Source: Paenibacillus tyrphae (GTDB lineage: Bacteria; Bacillota; Bacilli; Paenibacillales; NBRC-103111). From it: a stretch of DNA of 64,000 nucleotides. This document shows positions 16,863-25,408 of this stretch, one piece after another (position 1 is the first letter of the stretch; every line of letters starts with the position of its first letter). The translations under genes and the position numbers were made by a program. The notes under the pieces are model-generated. The model saw only the letters and a program-made list of their open reading frames with translations, did not search any database and was not told where the DNA came from. The DNA lies in contig NZ_JNVM01000021.1 in assembly GCF_000722545.1 (NCBI RefSeq), positions 136,174 to 200,173 on the forward strand, given 5' to 3'.

Positions 16863-17852
16863 ATGCACAGTCATAACCATAGCGCTCATGCGCATAGCGG
16901 AGCAGCAGCTCATAAGCACGACCACGGCGATGGTCACGGTCACCATCATCACGGCCACGGGCATCACCATCACGATCATGCCCGGGAAGGGAACAAAAAG
17001 GGCCTGATCATCGCTTTATCCATTACGGCGGGTATTTTGCTGCTGGAGTTTTTCGGGGGGCTCGCCACGAACAGCTTGGCGCTGCTATCGGATTCCGGGC
17101 ATATGCTTAGCGATGCCAGTTCTCTCGCGCTCAGCTTGATCGCGCTCAGCTTCGCTGCAAGACCGGCTTCCCCGGCCAAAACGTACGGCTTTTACCGCTT
17201 TGAGATTTTGGCGGCGTTATTCAACGGCATTTCGCTGTTTCTCATCGCCGGCTTTATTATATGGGAAGCGTACGGCCGCTTCTTCAACCCGCCGGAAGTC
17301 GCCAGCGGCTCGATGATGCTGATCGCCTCCGTAGGACTGCTCGCCAACCTGATCAGCGCGTGGGCACTCATGCGGAAGGGCGACGTGAAGAATAACGTCA
17401 ACCTGCGCAGCGCTTATCTCCACGTGCTCGGGGACGCGCTCGGCTCCGTCGGCGCCATTATCGCGGGGCTGGTGATGCTGGCCTTTGGCTGGTATATCGC
17501 CGATCCGATTATCAGCGTGCTCGTTGCGCTGCTGATTCTTAAGGGCGCTTGGGGCGTGATCTCCCATACCGTTCACGTGCTGATGGAAGGAACGCCGGCC
17601 GGCGTGAGCCAGGAGGAAGTGAAGGGGGAGCTGGAGAGCATCGACGGCGTGGTGGACGTGCACGACCTTCACATCTGGACGATTACGTCGGGCCTCGATT
17701 CGTTCAGCTGTCACATCCAGATCGAGGACGATCGGGACAGCCAAGAGGTGCTGCAGCAGGCAATCCGACTGATGGCGGAGCGCTTTAATATCCATCATGC
17801 GACGATCCAGGTTGAGAAATCGGCTATACGCCACGAGGAATTGCGGGTATAA
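16863..17852 (+). CDS. czcD: Cation diffusion facilitator (CzcD/ZitB-like Zn2+ efflux)
   Basis: Six-helix cation/proton antiporter of 329 residues that exports Zn2+ and probably Co2+ or Cd2+. The first about 40 residues are a His-rich cytosolic tail (runs such as HHHHGHGHHHHDH). The helix 2 metal site is SDSGHMLSDA and the helix 5 site is HVLGDALGS. The C-terminal cytosolic domain (about 225-315) carries VDVHDLHIWTI. The ATG at 16863 follows GGGAGG. A perfect -35 box and an ArsR/SmtB-type operator lie directly upstream, pointing to metal-induced expression. The symbol reflects family membership; exact metal preference is inferred. Confidence 0.92.
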   Translation: MHSHNHSAHAHSGAAAHKHDHGDGHGHHHHGHGHHHHDHAREGNKKGLIIALSITAGILLLEFFGGLATNSLALLSDSGHMLSDASSLALSLIALSFAARPASPAKTYGFYRFEILAALFNGISLFLIAGFIIWEAYGRFFNPPEVASGSMMLIASVGLLANLISAWALMRKGDVKNNVNLRSAYLHVLGDALGSVGAIIAGLVMLAFGWYIADPIISVLVALLILKGAWGVISHTVHVLMEGTPAGVSQEEVKGELESIDGVVDVHDLHIWTITSGLDSFSCHIQIEDDRDSQEVLQQAIRLMAERFNIHHATIQVEKSAIRHEELRV

Positions 17853-17919
17853 TCCGGGACATGGACCGCAACGCCGCTTTGGCGAAGCGGTCTTGGATCA
17901 TTGAGACGGGAGGTCCGGG

Positions 17920-18660
17920 ATGACTGACTCGATTGCCGTAATTTCGGATATTCACAGCAATATTTACGCCCTTGATGCCGTATTGGAGGATATAGAGGCG
18001 CGGAAGCTTCACCGGATCGTCAATTTGGGCGACAGCTTGTTCGGCCCGGTCGATCCGGTGCAGACGGCGCAGCGGCTTATGAATCTGGAAAATGCCGTCC
18101 ATATCATGGGCAACTGCGACCGGATTCTGCTGGAGTCGGAGGCCGATTCGCTGACGTTCCGGCATGTGAAGCCGCTGCTGACGGAGGAGATCGAACGGTG
18201 GATCGGAACGTTCTCCGCCACGTGGACGTTAGAGGACATGCTGTTCTGCCATGGAACTCCTTTTTCGGACGAGCATTATTTGATCGAGGAAGTTACCGAG
18301 CACGGGGTCAAGGACAAAGACGCGGAGCGTTTAAGCCTGGAGCTTCAACCGGTTGCCGCCTCATGGATCTACTGCGGGCATACCCATGTGAGCAGAATGG
18401 TCCGGCTGTCCGACGGCAAAACGATCGTGAACCCGGGCAGCGTCGGCCTTCCGGCTTACGAGGAAGAGGCCCCGTATCCGCATGTCATGGAAGCCGGGTC
18501 TCCCCATGCGAGGTATGCGGCCATCCGGCGCATGAACGGTTCGTGGGTCGTGGAGCACGTGCAAGTCGCTTACGATTGGCACCGGGCCGCTGCGGCTGCG
18601 CGGCAGAACGGCCGCGACGATTATGCTACCGCCATTCGGACCGGAAGAATGCTTGGCTAG
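17920..18660 (+). CDS. Calcineurin-like metallophosphoesterase (YfcE/YmdB-like fold)
   Basis: Cytosolic metal-dependent phosphoesterase of 246 residues. The dinuclear-metal motifs are in order: ISDIHSNIYAL (D-x-H), NLGDSLFG (GD), MGNCD (GN-x-D in place of GNH[ED]), FCHGTP (H) and YCGHTHVSR (GH-x-H). It belongs to the branch of small bacterial phosphodiesterases without a known cellular substrate. A GGGAGG site precedes the ATG. It is separated by about 70 bp from the cation exporter and may be read through from it, but no functional link is implied. Confidence 0.88.
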   Translation: MTDSIAVISDIHSNIYALDAVLEDIEARKLHRIVNLGDSLFGPVDPVQTAQRLMNLENAVHIMGNCDRILLESEADSLTFRHVKPLLTEEIERWIGTFSATWTLEDMLFCHGTPFSDEHYLIEEVTEHGVKDKDAERLSLELQPVAASWIYCGHTHVSRMVRLSDGKTIVNPGSVGLPAYEEEAPYPHVMEAGSPHARYAAIRRMNGSWVVEHVQVAYDWHRAAAAARQNGRDDYATAIRTGRMLG

Positions 18661-18764
18661 CCTGCCCCGGAAATATCGGCGGCTCCCGCCCATCCCGAAC
18701 GAATAAAAACGGCGGTTTCTTCCCACATTAACAGCAACCCTGTATGTGGAAAGGATGACCAAAA

Positions 18765-19040
18765 ATGACCCGTTACGAATACGATTCCAGCCTGCAATCG
18801 CAAAACCCGGTCTCGCAAGCGCAAAATTCGGTGGAAAAGGCGCATAACGCCGTAACCCAAGCGCAGAGCCATCCGTCCGCCCAAATGATCGAGCAGGCCG
18901 AAACGGCCGTGGAAAAAGCCGAGCGTTCGATCGCCCAAGCCGGGCATGACAAGAATAAGCCTGCTGTAGAACAAGCGGACGCGCAGCTTGCCGAAGACCA
19001 ATCGGCTCTGCAAAGCTTGCGGCCGATGGAAGAAGAATAA
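18765..19040 (+). CDS. Small Gln/Ala-rich helical protein
   Basis: A 91-residue hydrophilic protein with irregular repeats of a Q/K-A-E/Q type (QAQNSVEKAHNAVTQAQ, then QAETAVEKAERSIAQAG, then EQADAQLAED). Heptad-like spacing predicts a long coiled coil. There is no signal peptide, membrane segment or cysteine. A GGAAAGGATG sequence lies before the ATG, and a clear terminator follows, so it is a free-standing transcription unit. The composition resembles small stress or spore-related proteins, but the family is not recognised. Confidence 0.7.
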   Translation: MTRYEYDSSLQSQNPVSQAQNSVEKAHNAVTQAQSHPSAQMIEQAETAVEKAERSIAQAGHDKNKPAVEQADAQLAEDQSALQSLRPMEEE

Positions 19041-19058
19041 CGCTCAAAGCAAGTGTCA

Positions 19059-19106
19059 AGACTCGTTAGTCCCTCCACTATGGAGGGGATCGACGGGTCT
19101 TTTTTT
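19059..19106 (+). terminator. Rho-independent terminator
   Basis: AGAC/GTCT arms enclose TCCCTCC pairing with GGAGGGG around a 4-nt loop, followed by seven T residues. It ends the small helical-protein gene. Confidence 0.88.
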
Positions 19107-19184
19107 CGGCTCGATGCAGCGTGAATCCTGCCTGCGGCACCGTTGCCAAGCCTGGCGGCCGCATCGCTTTTGGCTTTTCCTTTG

Positions 19185-19193
19185 TGCTACAAT
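19185..19193 (+). promoter_or_regulatory. Extended -10 promoter for the SMP-30 gene
   Basis: TGCTACAAT is an extended -10 element; no good -35 box is present. Transcription would start near 19200, which supports the TTG at 19244 as the start codon rather than any upstream codon. Confidence 0.5.
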
Positions 19194-19243
19194 GGAAGCA
19201 TATGGTACGTGCTTTAGGCACGCGAGGAAGAGGAGGGCTGCAA

Positions 19244-20134
19244 TTGGAACCGTGGCAGCTAACGGCGGAATTGATTTTGGACGGGAAGGCGGCGCTGGGC
19301 GAAGGGCCGGTATGGGATCACCGCAGTGGCCGACTGCTGTGGGTCGATATCGAGGGAATGCGGATTCATCACTATGATCCGGTACAAGGAACGAACCGTT
19401 CGATTCAGCTTGACCAGCGGATCGGGGCTGCGGTGCCGAGAGCGGAGGGCGACGGTCTGGTGCTCGCGTTGGAGCATGGATTCCATCTGCTCGATATCGC
19501 AACCGAGCGGCTGACGAAGCTCGCCGACCCGGAAGTGGGGCTGCCGGAAAACCGGTTTAACGACGGTAAGTGCGACGAAGCCGGACGTTTCTGGGCGGGG
19601 ACGATGAACCGCAAGAGCAGCGGCCCGACGGGCGCGCTGTATTGCCTGGAGCCTGACGGGTCGCTGCGGAAAGCGATTGATGGCGTGATCTGCTCCAACG
19701 GGCTCGGCTGGAGCCCCGACGGGCGCACGATGTATTACATCGACTCGCCTACCAAGCAGGTCGTCGCCTACGACTACGACCCTGTAGCAGGAGCGATCTC
19801 GAATCGGCGCACGGTCGTCACGATTCCGGAAGGCGAGGGCATTCCCGACGGCATGACCGTCGATCGTGAAGGGATGCTGTGGGTTGCCCAGTGGGGCGGC
19901 TGGCGGGTGTCCCGCTGGAATCCGCAGACCGGCGAAAGGCTCGGCTTCGTCCGCGTCCTGGCTGCGCAGACGACCTCCTGCGCGTTCGGCGGTCCGGACT
20001 GGGACGAGCTGTACATTACGACGGCCCGGACCGGGCTGAGCGAGGAACAGCTGGCGCAGCAGCCGCATGCCGGCGGTTTGTTCCGCGTTAAGCCGGGCGT
20101 GAAGGGCAGACCGGCTGACTTTTATGGCGGATAA
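19244..20134 (+). CDS. SMP-30/gluconolactonase family sugar lactonase
   Basis: Six-bladed beta-propeller enzyme of 296 residues predicted to hydrolyse sugar lactones. Metal-site segments are visible: GEGPVWD (Glu), ENRFNDGKCD (Asn), NGLGWSPDG (Asn) and IPDGMTVDREG (Asp). The ORF is open back to 19121, but an extended -10 element at 19185-19193 and a GAGGAGGG site point to the TTG at 19244; an ATG at 19202 would be nearly leaderless. The 3' end overlaps the protein kinase gene by 11 nt, implying coupled translation. Confidence 0.85.
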   Translation: MEPWQLTAELILDGKAALGEGPVWDHRSGRLLWVDIEGMRIHHYDPVQGTNRSIQLDQRIGAAVPRAEGDGLVLALEHGFHLLDIATERLTKLADPEVGLPENRFNDGKCDEAGRFWAGTMNRKSSGPTGALYCLEPDGSLRKAIDGVICSNGLGWSPDGRTMYYIDSPTKQVVAYDYDPVAGAISNRRTVVTIPEGEGIPDGMTVDREGMLWVAQWGGWRVSRWNPQTGERLGFVRVLAAQTTSCAFGGPDWDELYITTARTGLSEEQLAQQPHAGGLFRVKPGVKGRPADFYGG

Positions 20135-20792
20135 CCATTGGACGACGGTAGGCGAGGACGCTTGGGATGAGCGCTACCCGTTCATCGCGCAGATCGAGCG
20201 CCGCCTGCTGCCGGAGCTGCACATCAAGAGCGAGCAGCCGCACGATCCGATTGCCGTATACCGTGTGCCGGTCCCTTGGCGGTTGATGGGTGCGGGCAAC
20301 TATGCGGCGGTTGTCGCGCACCCGGATTTCCCGGAGGTTGTGGTGAAGGTGTATGCGCCGGGCCGGCCGGGGCTGGAAGAGGAGGCCGAAGTGTATCGCC
20401 GTCTGGGGCGGCATCCGGCCTATTCGGAGTGCCTGTACTATGGCGACGGTTACCTGATGCTCCGGCGGTTGAACGGCATCACGCTGTACGATTGCATCCG
20501 GAAGGGCATCCCGATCTCCCGGCAGGTGATCGACGATATTGACGAAGCGCTTGCCTATGCGGTAAGCAAAGGGCTTCGCCCGCATGACGTTCATGGCAAA
20601 AACGTCATGATGCGGGACGGCCGCGGCGTCGTGGTCGACGTGTCGGACTTTTTGAAGCCGGAGCCGTGCGGGATGTGGGACGATCTGAAGAAAGCGTACG
20701 ACCGGTTTTACCTTCCGCCCTTGCGGTGCGTCCCGGTTCCCGGCTTCGTGCTGAATGCGGTGCGGAAAGGCTACCGTTTGCTTAAAAGATAA
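20124..20792 (+). CDS. Small protein kinase-like protein (YrzF-like)
   Basis: Compact eukaryotic-type kinase fold of 222 residues. It has a glycine-rich loop (MGAGNYAAVV), the ATP-binding Lys in VVVKVYAPG, a helix C Glu in EEEAEVYRRL, a catalytic loop HDVHGKNVMM whose Asp and Asn keep the D-x4-N spacing, and an Asp in VVVDVSDF in place of DFG. All catalytic residues seem present, so it may be active on protein or small molecules. No membrane segment is seen. It overlaps the SMP-30 gene by 11 nt. It resembles B. subtilis YrzF-type kinases; the substrate is unknown. Confidence 0.75.
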   Translation: MADNHWTTVGEDAWDERYPFIAQIERRLLPELHIKSEQPHDPIAVYRVPVPWRLMGAGNYAAVVAHPDFPEVVVKVYAPGRPGLEEEAEVYRRLGRHPAYSECLYYGDGYLMLRRLNGITLYDCIRKGIPISRQVIDDIDEALAYAVSKGLRPHDVHGKNVMMRDGRGVVVDVSDFLKPEPCGMWDDLKKAYDRFYLPPLRCVPVPGFVLNAVRKGYRLLKR

Positions 20793-20913
20793 AGATTTAA
20801 TCAAGCTTCGCCGGCATGGCGTTCCAGGCGAAACCGCCCGGCACTGCGCCGCGTATTGAACCCGCAGAGCTACAGACAAACTTTGGCGTACTAGAGGCAG
20901 GAGGCAAAAGACG

Positions 20914-21687
20914 ATGTCCATTTTTAAGAAAGTGCTTGCAAGTGTAGGAATCGGTTCGGCGAAGGTGGATACGAGGCTGGATCATCCGCGGGTTTCACCG
21001 GGAGAGACGATTAGCGGAGTCATACATATTCAAGGCGGTCAATTGGATCAGCAGATCGAAAGCATCTATATGTATTTGAAGACGGAGTACTTGAAGGAAG
21101 AAAACGATAAGAAAATGACCCATACCGCGGAGATCGCCAAATACCACATCACCGACGGCTTCCTGCTGCGGCAAGGCGAGGGGCGGGAGGTCGCATTTAC
21201 GCTGGAGATCCCGGAAAACGCCCCGCTGTCGCTGCAAAACACGCCGGTCTGGCTGGAAACGGGACTCGATATCGACATGGCGATCGATCCGAGGGACCGG
21301 GACCAGATCGACATCGTTGCCGGCCCGAACGTGGCTACCGTGATGGAGGCGCTGAATGAGCTCGGCTTCCGTCTGCGTGAAATTTCCAACGACTACTCGC
21401 CAAACTTGGGCGGGCAGCTGCCGTTCGTACAGGAGTTCGAGTACGTACCGACGACGAATTTCCACGGCGCGCTCGAAGAGCTGGAAGTACTCTACTTCCC
21501 GAGAGGAGACGATCTGGAGCTGTTTCTACAGATCGACCGCCGCGCCCGGGGCTTTAAGGGAAAACTCGAAGAACAACTGGGGCTGGACGAAAGCCTCGTC
21601 CGCTTGACCATCCCGGGCAGCGAGCTGCGCCGGGGCTCGACAATCGTTGCCGGGCAGCTGCATGACCTCATCTCGCGTTATATTTAA
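20914..21687 (+). CDS. spo0M: Sporulation-control protein Spo0M
   Basis: A 257-residue arrestin-fold protein; the start MSIFKKVLASVGIGSAKVD and the following GETISGVIHIQGG segment are typical of Spo0M. In B. subtilis Spo0M modulates entry into sporulation, probably at the phosphorelay level, and is linked to the cytoskeleton. A GGAGG site lies about 10 nt upstream of the ATG. The next plus-strand gene encodes a sporulation-kinase-like histidine kinase, which strengthens a link to sporulation. A repeat-bearing terminator region lies between the two. Confidence 0.9.
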   Translation: MSIFKKVLASVGIGSAKVDTRLDHPRVSPGETISGVIHIQGGQLDQQIESIYMYLKTEYLKEENDKKMTHTAEIAKYHITDGFLLRQGEGREVAFTLEIPENAPLSLQNTPVWLETGLDIDMAIDPRDRDQIDIVAGPNVATVMEALNELGFRLREISNDYSPNLGGQLPFVQEFEYVPTTNFHGALEELEVLYFPRGDDLELFLQIDRRARGFKGKLEEQLGLDESLVRLTIPGSELRRGSTIVAGQLHDLISRYI

Positions 21688-21708
21688 GCGAATACTTGGC
21701 CAAGAAGT

Positions 21709-21869
21709 CCGTTTCTTCGGGAAACGGGGAACTTGTTGAGAAAGTTGGCTTTTATAAAATAGAAAAACATACGGAAGTAGATACCCCACCCCCTCGTACA
21801 CCTCTATAGGCCCATTTGCCCACTTTTTCAACACTCTGTCCGTTCCCTCGGGAAACGGGCTTCTTTTTT
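21709..21869 (+). terminator. Terminator hairpin duplicated around a palindromic element
   Basis: A hairpin CCGTTTC/GAAACGG sits at 21709-21727 without its T-run. A second near-copy, CCGTTCCC/GGGAAACGGG, lies at 21840-21858 and is followed by TTCTTTTTTT. Between them is the palindromic element at 21735-21832. It looks as though one terminator of spo0M was split or duplicated by the element. Confidence 0.6.
21735..21832. repeat. Palindromic dispersed repeat, copy 1 (98 bp)
   Basis: The ends GTTGAGAAAGTTGG (21735-21748) and CCCACTTTTTCAAC (21819-21832) form a 14-bp inverted repeat with two mismatches. The interior holds GAAGTAGATACCCCACCCCC and a TCGTACACCTCTAT segment, which recur at 36.86 kb. 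There is no ORF. It is the short form of the element found at 36711-36916. Confidence 0.75.
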
Positions 21870-21955
21870 TCATTGCGGCAAGCAGGAGAAGAATGTCCGG
21901 TTAGCGAAAAATGTAAGGATATAGGATAATAACCGGACCCTAGGAGAGTATACAT

Positions 21956-24310
21956 ATGGCTGAACCGCAAGTAAATATACTGATTGTCGACGATCGGCCG
22001 GAACATTTGCTCGCTATGTCTTCCATACTGCAATCTCCCGATTATCGCATCGCCACCGCCAATTCCGGAGAGGAAGCGCTGCGGCAAGTGATGCAGGAAT
22101 CTTTCGCCTTGATTCTGATGGATATTGAAATGCCGGGAATGAACGGCTTTGAAACCGTTCGCATGCTGAAATCCCAAGAGCGGTACAGGTCGATTCCCGT
22201 CATCTTCGTTACGGCGCTCAGTCAAGCGACGGAGCATATGGTACGAGGCTATGAAATCGGAGCGATCGATTTTATATTCAAGCCGGTGCAGCCGGTTATA
22301 TTAAAAGTAAAGGTCAAGCAGTTCGCAGGCATCTACCGGGATCGGGAGCAGCTTAAGGCGCAAAAGGAGCTGATCACCCGGCGCACGATCGACCTGGAGC
22401 AGGCGCATGCCCGGCTTCTGGACAATACGGACAAGCTTCGACGGATGGAAGCGATGGCTCGGGCCATCAGCGAAACGTCGACCGATGCTTTCTTGACTGT
22501 CGATGAGGAGGGAACGATTCTGTCGGCCAATCCCGCCGTCCGGGCGCTGTTCAGGTACGGTCCGGAGGAGCTGATCGGGAAGCCCGTGTGGTTGGTCGTG
22601 CCGTACACCGAGCGGCTGTTCGGCTCGGGGGAAGGCGGCTCCCTGCTGCCGGACTGCGGCACGAGGGAAGCGACGGACGTTACGGCCGTGCGCCGCAGCG
22701 GCGGGACGTTCCCTGCCGAGCTGCAGATCGGAAGCGCCTGTATCGGCGACCGGCCGATTTACGTCTGCTCGGTTCGCGACGTGACCGAGCGCAAAATGCA
22801 GTATATTCGCATGGAGCAAGCCGTAGAGCAGCGCACGTATGCGCTGCGCGAAGCCAACGGAAGGCTTCAGGCGGAAATCCGGCGCCGGCATCAGGTAACC
22901 GAGCAGCTGCTGCGGTCGTACGATCGGATCAACGATATTTTGGAAAGCATCACGGACGCGTTTTACGCGCTCGACCATGACGGGGCGATCGTCTACATGA
23001 ACCGTTCGGCCGAGCAGCGCCTCCGCATCGTGAAGGAGCAGGCGCTGGGCCGGCCATTCTGGGATTATGCGCCGGTGGAACGCTCGAAGTGCTATGATTT
23101 GTTTCTGCGCGCAGCCTTGGAGCAAGCGCCGCAGCGGGCGGAATTTTATTCGAACCTGACGGAAAGCTGGGTCGAGGTGAGGGCTTTCCCGTCGTCGCTC
23201 GGCATCAGCTTATATATTCAGGATACGAACGAGCGGCGGCGCATGGAGCAGGATGCCCGGGAATCGCAGGAGCGGTTTTATACGATTTTTCAGGCAACGC
23301 CTTGCTTGATGGCGATTCAATCGTTAAGCGACCGGACGTATCTCGACGTCAACGAGAGCTGGATGAAGCATACGGGATACACGTATGAAGAAATGACGTC
23401 GGGGACTGCCAATCTGCAGATGACGCTCGTCTCGGACGAAGGGCTGGTCGAGACGGCCCCCGTGGATTTCGCCGATACGGTGACGGATGTGAAGGTGCAG
23501 TATGTGACCAAGGCGGGCGAACGGCGGACGGGGCTGTTGTCCACGGAGATCATTGAGACGCCGGATGTGCCGTGCGTGCTGGCGGTCATTACGGATATTA
23601 CGGACCGGGTGGCGCTGGAGCGGGAGATTGCGCGGCTGGACCGGCTGCATATGATCGGGGAGATGGCTGCAGGCATCGCGCATGAAATCCGCAATCCGAT
23701 GACAACCGTCCGCGGCTTTCTCCAGCTCATGCGCGCGAAGAAAACCCTTCCGCCCAAGGACATTATCGACGTTATGGTGGAGGAGCTGAACCGCGCCAAC
23801 GGGATTATCAGCGAGTTTCTGGCGCTGGCCAAAAACAAGACCACCGACCGCCGCCCGCAAAATCTGGCTCAGGTGATCGAGGCTATCGGTCCGCTCATTC
23901 AAGCGGAGGCGACGCTGGCCGATAAGCAGCTTCATCTGCGGCTCGAATCGTGTCCCGAGCTGGAGCTCGACGAGAAGGAGATCCGGCAGATGGTATTGAA
24001 TCTCGCGCTGAACGGGCTCGAAGCGATGGACGCCGGAGGACGGCTCGAAATCGCCACCTATACGGAAGAGTCGGAGGTCGTGCTGGAGGTCAGCGACCAG
24101 GGCCACGGCATGGACAAGGACGTGCTGGCCAAGGTCGGGACGCCGTTCTTTACGACGAAGGAGCGGGGGACGGGGCTCGGTCTGGCGGTCTGCTTCAGTA
24201 TCGCCGCCCGGCACGGAGCCAAGCTGACGTGGCAGACCGGCCCGGAGGGCACGGCCTTCTATGTCCGGTTTGGGGTACCGCCTGAGCCCGTCGCCGAGAA
24301 CGGCCCCTAG
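21956..24310 (+). CDS. Soluble REC-PAS-PAS-PAS histidine kinase (sporulation-kinase-like)
   Basis: Cytosolic kinase of 784 residues. The N-terminal receiver has Asp56 in ILMDIEMPGMNG and Lys109. A coiled coil (about 125-165) leads to PAS domains at about 166-280, 322-430 and 435-555. HisKA has His576 in AAGIAHEIRNPMTTVRGF, and HATPase has LALNGLEAM, DQGHGM and GTGLGLAVCFS. The HEIRNP-(x)-T-x-x-(x)-GFLQLM block is like that of Bacillus KinA-KinE sporulation kinases. No response regulator gene is adjacent, so it may phosphorylate a distant partner such as Spo0F. The start has AGGAGAG upstream. Confidence 0.9.
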   Translation: MAEPQVNILIVDDRPEHLLAMSSILQSPDYRIATANSGEEALRQVMQESFALILMDIEMPGMNGFETVRMLKSQERYRSIPVIFVTALSQATEHMVRGYEIGAIDFIFKPVQPVILKVKVKQFAGIYRDREQLKAQKELITRRTIDLEQAHARLLDNTDKLRRMEAMARAISETSTDAFLTVDEEGTILSANPAVRALFRYGPEELIGKPVWLVVPYTERLFGSGEGGSLLPDCGTREATDVTAVRRSGGTFPAELQIGSACIGDRPIYVCSVRDVTERKMQYIRMEQAVEQRTYALREANGRLQAEIRRRHQVTEQLLRSYDRINDILESITDAFYALDHDGAIVYMNRSAEQRLRIVKEQALGRPFWDYAPVERSKCYDLFLRAALEQAPQRAEFYSNLTESWVEVRAFPSSLGISLYIQDTNERRRMEQDARESQERFYTIFQATPCLMAIQSLSDRTYLDVNESWMKHTGYTYEEMTSGTANLQMTLVSDEGLVETAPVDFADTVTDVKVQYVTKAGERRTGLLSTEIIETPDVPCVLAVITDITDRVALEREIARLDRLHMIGEMAAGIAHEIRNPMTTVRGFLQLMRAKKTLPPKDIIDVMVEELNRANGIISEFLALAKNKTTDRRPQNLAQVIEAIGPLIQAEATLADKQLHLRLESCPELELDEKEIRQMVLNLALNGLEAMDAGGRLEIATYTEESEVVLEVSDQGHGMDKDVLAKVGTPFFTTKERGTGLGLAVCFSIAARHGAKLTWQTGPEGTAFYVRFGVPPEPVAENGP

Positions 24311-24405
24311 CCGATTCCATCGGTGCGATGTATAAAAGCGGCTTCAGTTTTTCATATTAACTAGGGATAAGCTGGAAAAAAACGCGATCCAAGGAGGAAC
24401 GACCC

Positions 24406-24846
24406 ATGTCCAAAAGCTTAACAGAAGTGCTGAATACCCAGATAGCGAACTGGAGCCTGCTGTTCATCAAGCTTCATAACTACCATTGGTATGTGAAGGG
24501 GCCGCAATTTTTCACCCTGCATGCGAAATTCGAAGAGCTGTATAACGAGGCGGCCCTTCACGTGGACAATTTGGCCGAGCGGCTGCTAGCGCTCAAGGGA
24601 CAGCCAGTTGCCACCATGAAGGAAATTTTGGAGAAAACGACCCTGCACGAAGCTTCCGGCAGCGAGAATGCCGAGCAGATGGTCCGCTCCATCGCCAACG
24701 ACTTCGGAACGCTGATCGGGGAGCTGAAGGAAGGGATGGCGATTGCCGAAGCGGCGGACGACGAGACGACCGGCGACATGCTGCTTGCGATCCACAGCGA
24801 GCTGGAGAAGCACGTTTGGATGCTGGAATCGTTTTTGGGAAAATAG
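24406..24846 (+). CDS. dps: Dps-family DNA-binding ferritin-like protein
   Basis: A 146-residue four-helix protein expected to form a dodecamer that oxidises Fe2+ with peroxide and protects DNA. The inter-subunit ferroxidase ligands are visible in NYHWYVKGPQFFTLHAKFE (His, His, Asp/Glu face) and NEAALHVDNLAERLLALKG. The C-terminal helix keeps HSELEKHVWMLESFLGK. An AAGGAGGAA site precedes the ATG, and a hairpin terminator follows at 24861. A PerR box was looked for upstream and not seen. It is named by family; MrgA would be the nearest Bacillus counterpart. Confidence 0.93.
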   Translation: MSKSLTEVLNTQIANWSLLFIKLHNYHWYVKGPQFFTLHAKFEELYNEAALHVDNLAERLLALKGQPVATMKEILEKTTLHEASGSENAEQMVRSIANDFGTLIGELKEGMAIAEAADDETTGDMLLAIHSELEKHVWMLESFLGK

Positions 24847-24860
24847 CGTCTCGGACCGGG

Positions 24861-24905
24861 GGCATGGCGACTTGCGGATAGCGCAGGAAGCCATGCCTTT
24901 TTTTG
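24861..24905 (+). terminator. Terminator of dps
   Basis: GGCATGGC (24861-24868) pairs with GCCATGCC (24890-24897), followed by TTTTTTT. Confidence 0.85.
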
Positions 24906-25037
24906 TCAGTACCGCCTGATTGCACACCGCCGTTGTGTAATCGTCGCTTCGGCGGGGAGGCTTGTCGCATATACTGTAGAGCGGAACCCAGTCGGCAGAC
25001 CGCTCGCGGGCTGCCCAGCAAAGGAGTGACAAAAACA

Positions 25038-25316
25038 ATGAATGCGAATCCGTATAAAGACGGGGAACGGTTGATGAAGGTTGAAACCCGGCTCGAGAAT
25101 ATCGAAGACGCCGTCACGCGCATGGAAGAAAAGCTGGACAAGTGGCATGGGAACTATATATCCCGTGTTGAAATGAACGAGCTGCTTCGTGCCCGTGACG
25201 AACGCATTGAACGAATCGAACAAGAGCGGTTGGCCAACAAGCAGCTCTACCCCGGCTGGATCAATATCCTCATTGCTTTTGCCGCATTGCTTGTCGCGTG
25301 GTTCCACAATAAATAA
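25038..25316 (+). CDS. XhlA-like small coiled-coil membrane protein
   Basis: A 92-residue protein with an N-terminal charged coiled coil (VETRLENIEDAVTRMEEKLDKW) and a C-terminal membrane helix (WINILIAFAALLVAWF), ending in HNK. This architecture matches the XhlA family of phage-type lysis accessory proteins, but similar stand-alone genes occur outside prophages. The frame is open back to 24903; the ATG at 25038 follows AAGGAGTG. No holin or endolysin gene is nearby, so a lysis role is doubtful. Confidence 0.7.
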   Translation: MNANPYKDGERLMKVETRLENIEDAVTRMEEKLDKWHGNYISRVEMNELLRARDERIERIEQERLANKQLYPGWINILIAFAALLVAWFHNK

Positions 25317-25408
25317 AGCAGCAGGAATGAAAAATGGCTCGGACATGTCGCTTTTCCTTGCGTCGTTTGGGTATAATGGGATGAAAAGGGATGGAGGCTC
25401 CGGCCCAT

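Noticed and set aside
24361..24405. PerR box upstream of dps
   Set aside because: No convincing match to TTATAAT-type half sites was seen.
25038..25316. Prophage lysis module around the XhlA-like gene
   Set aside because: No holin, endolysin or other phage gene is nearby.
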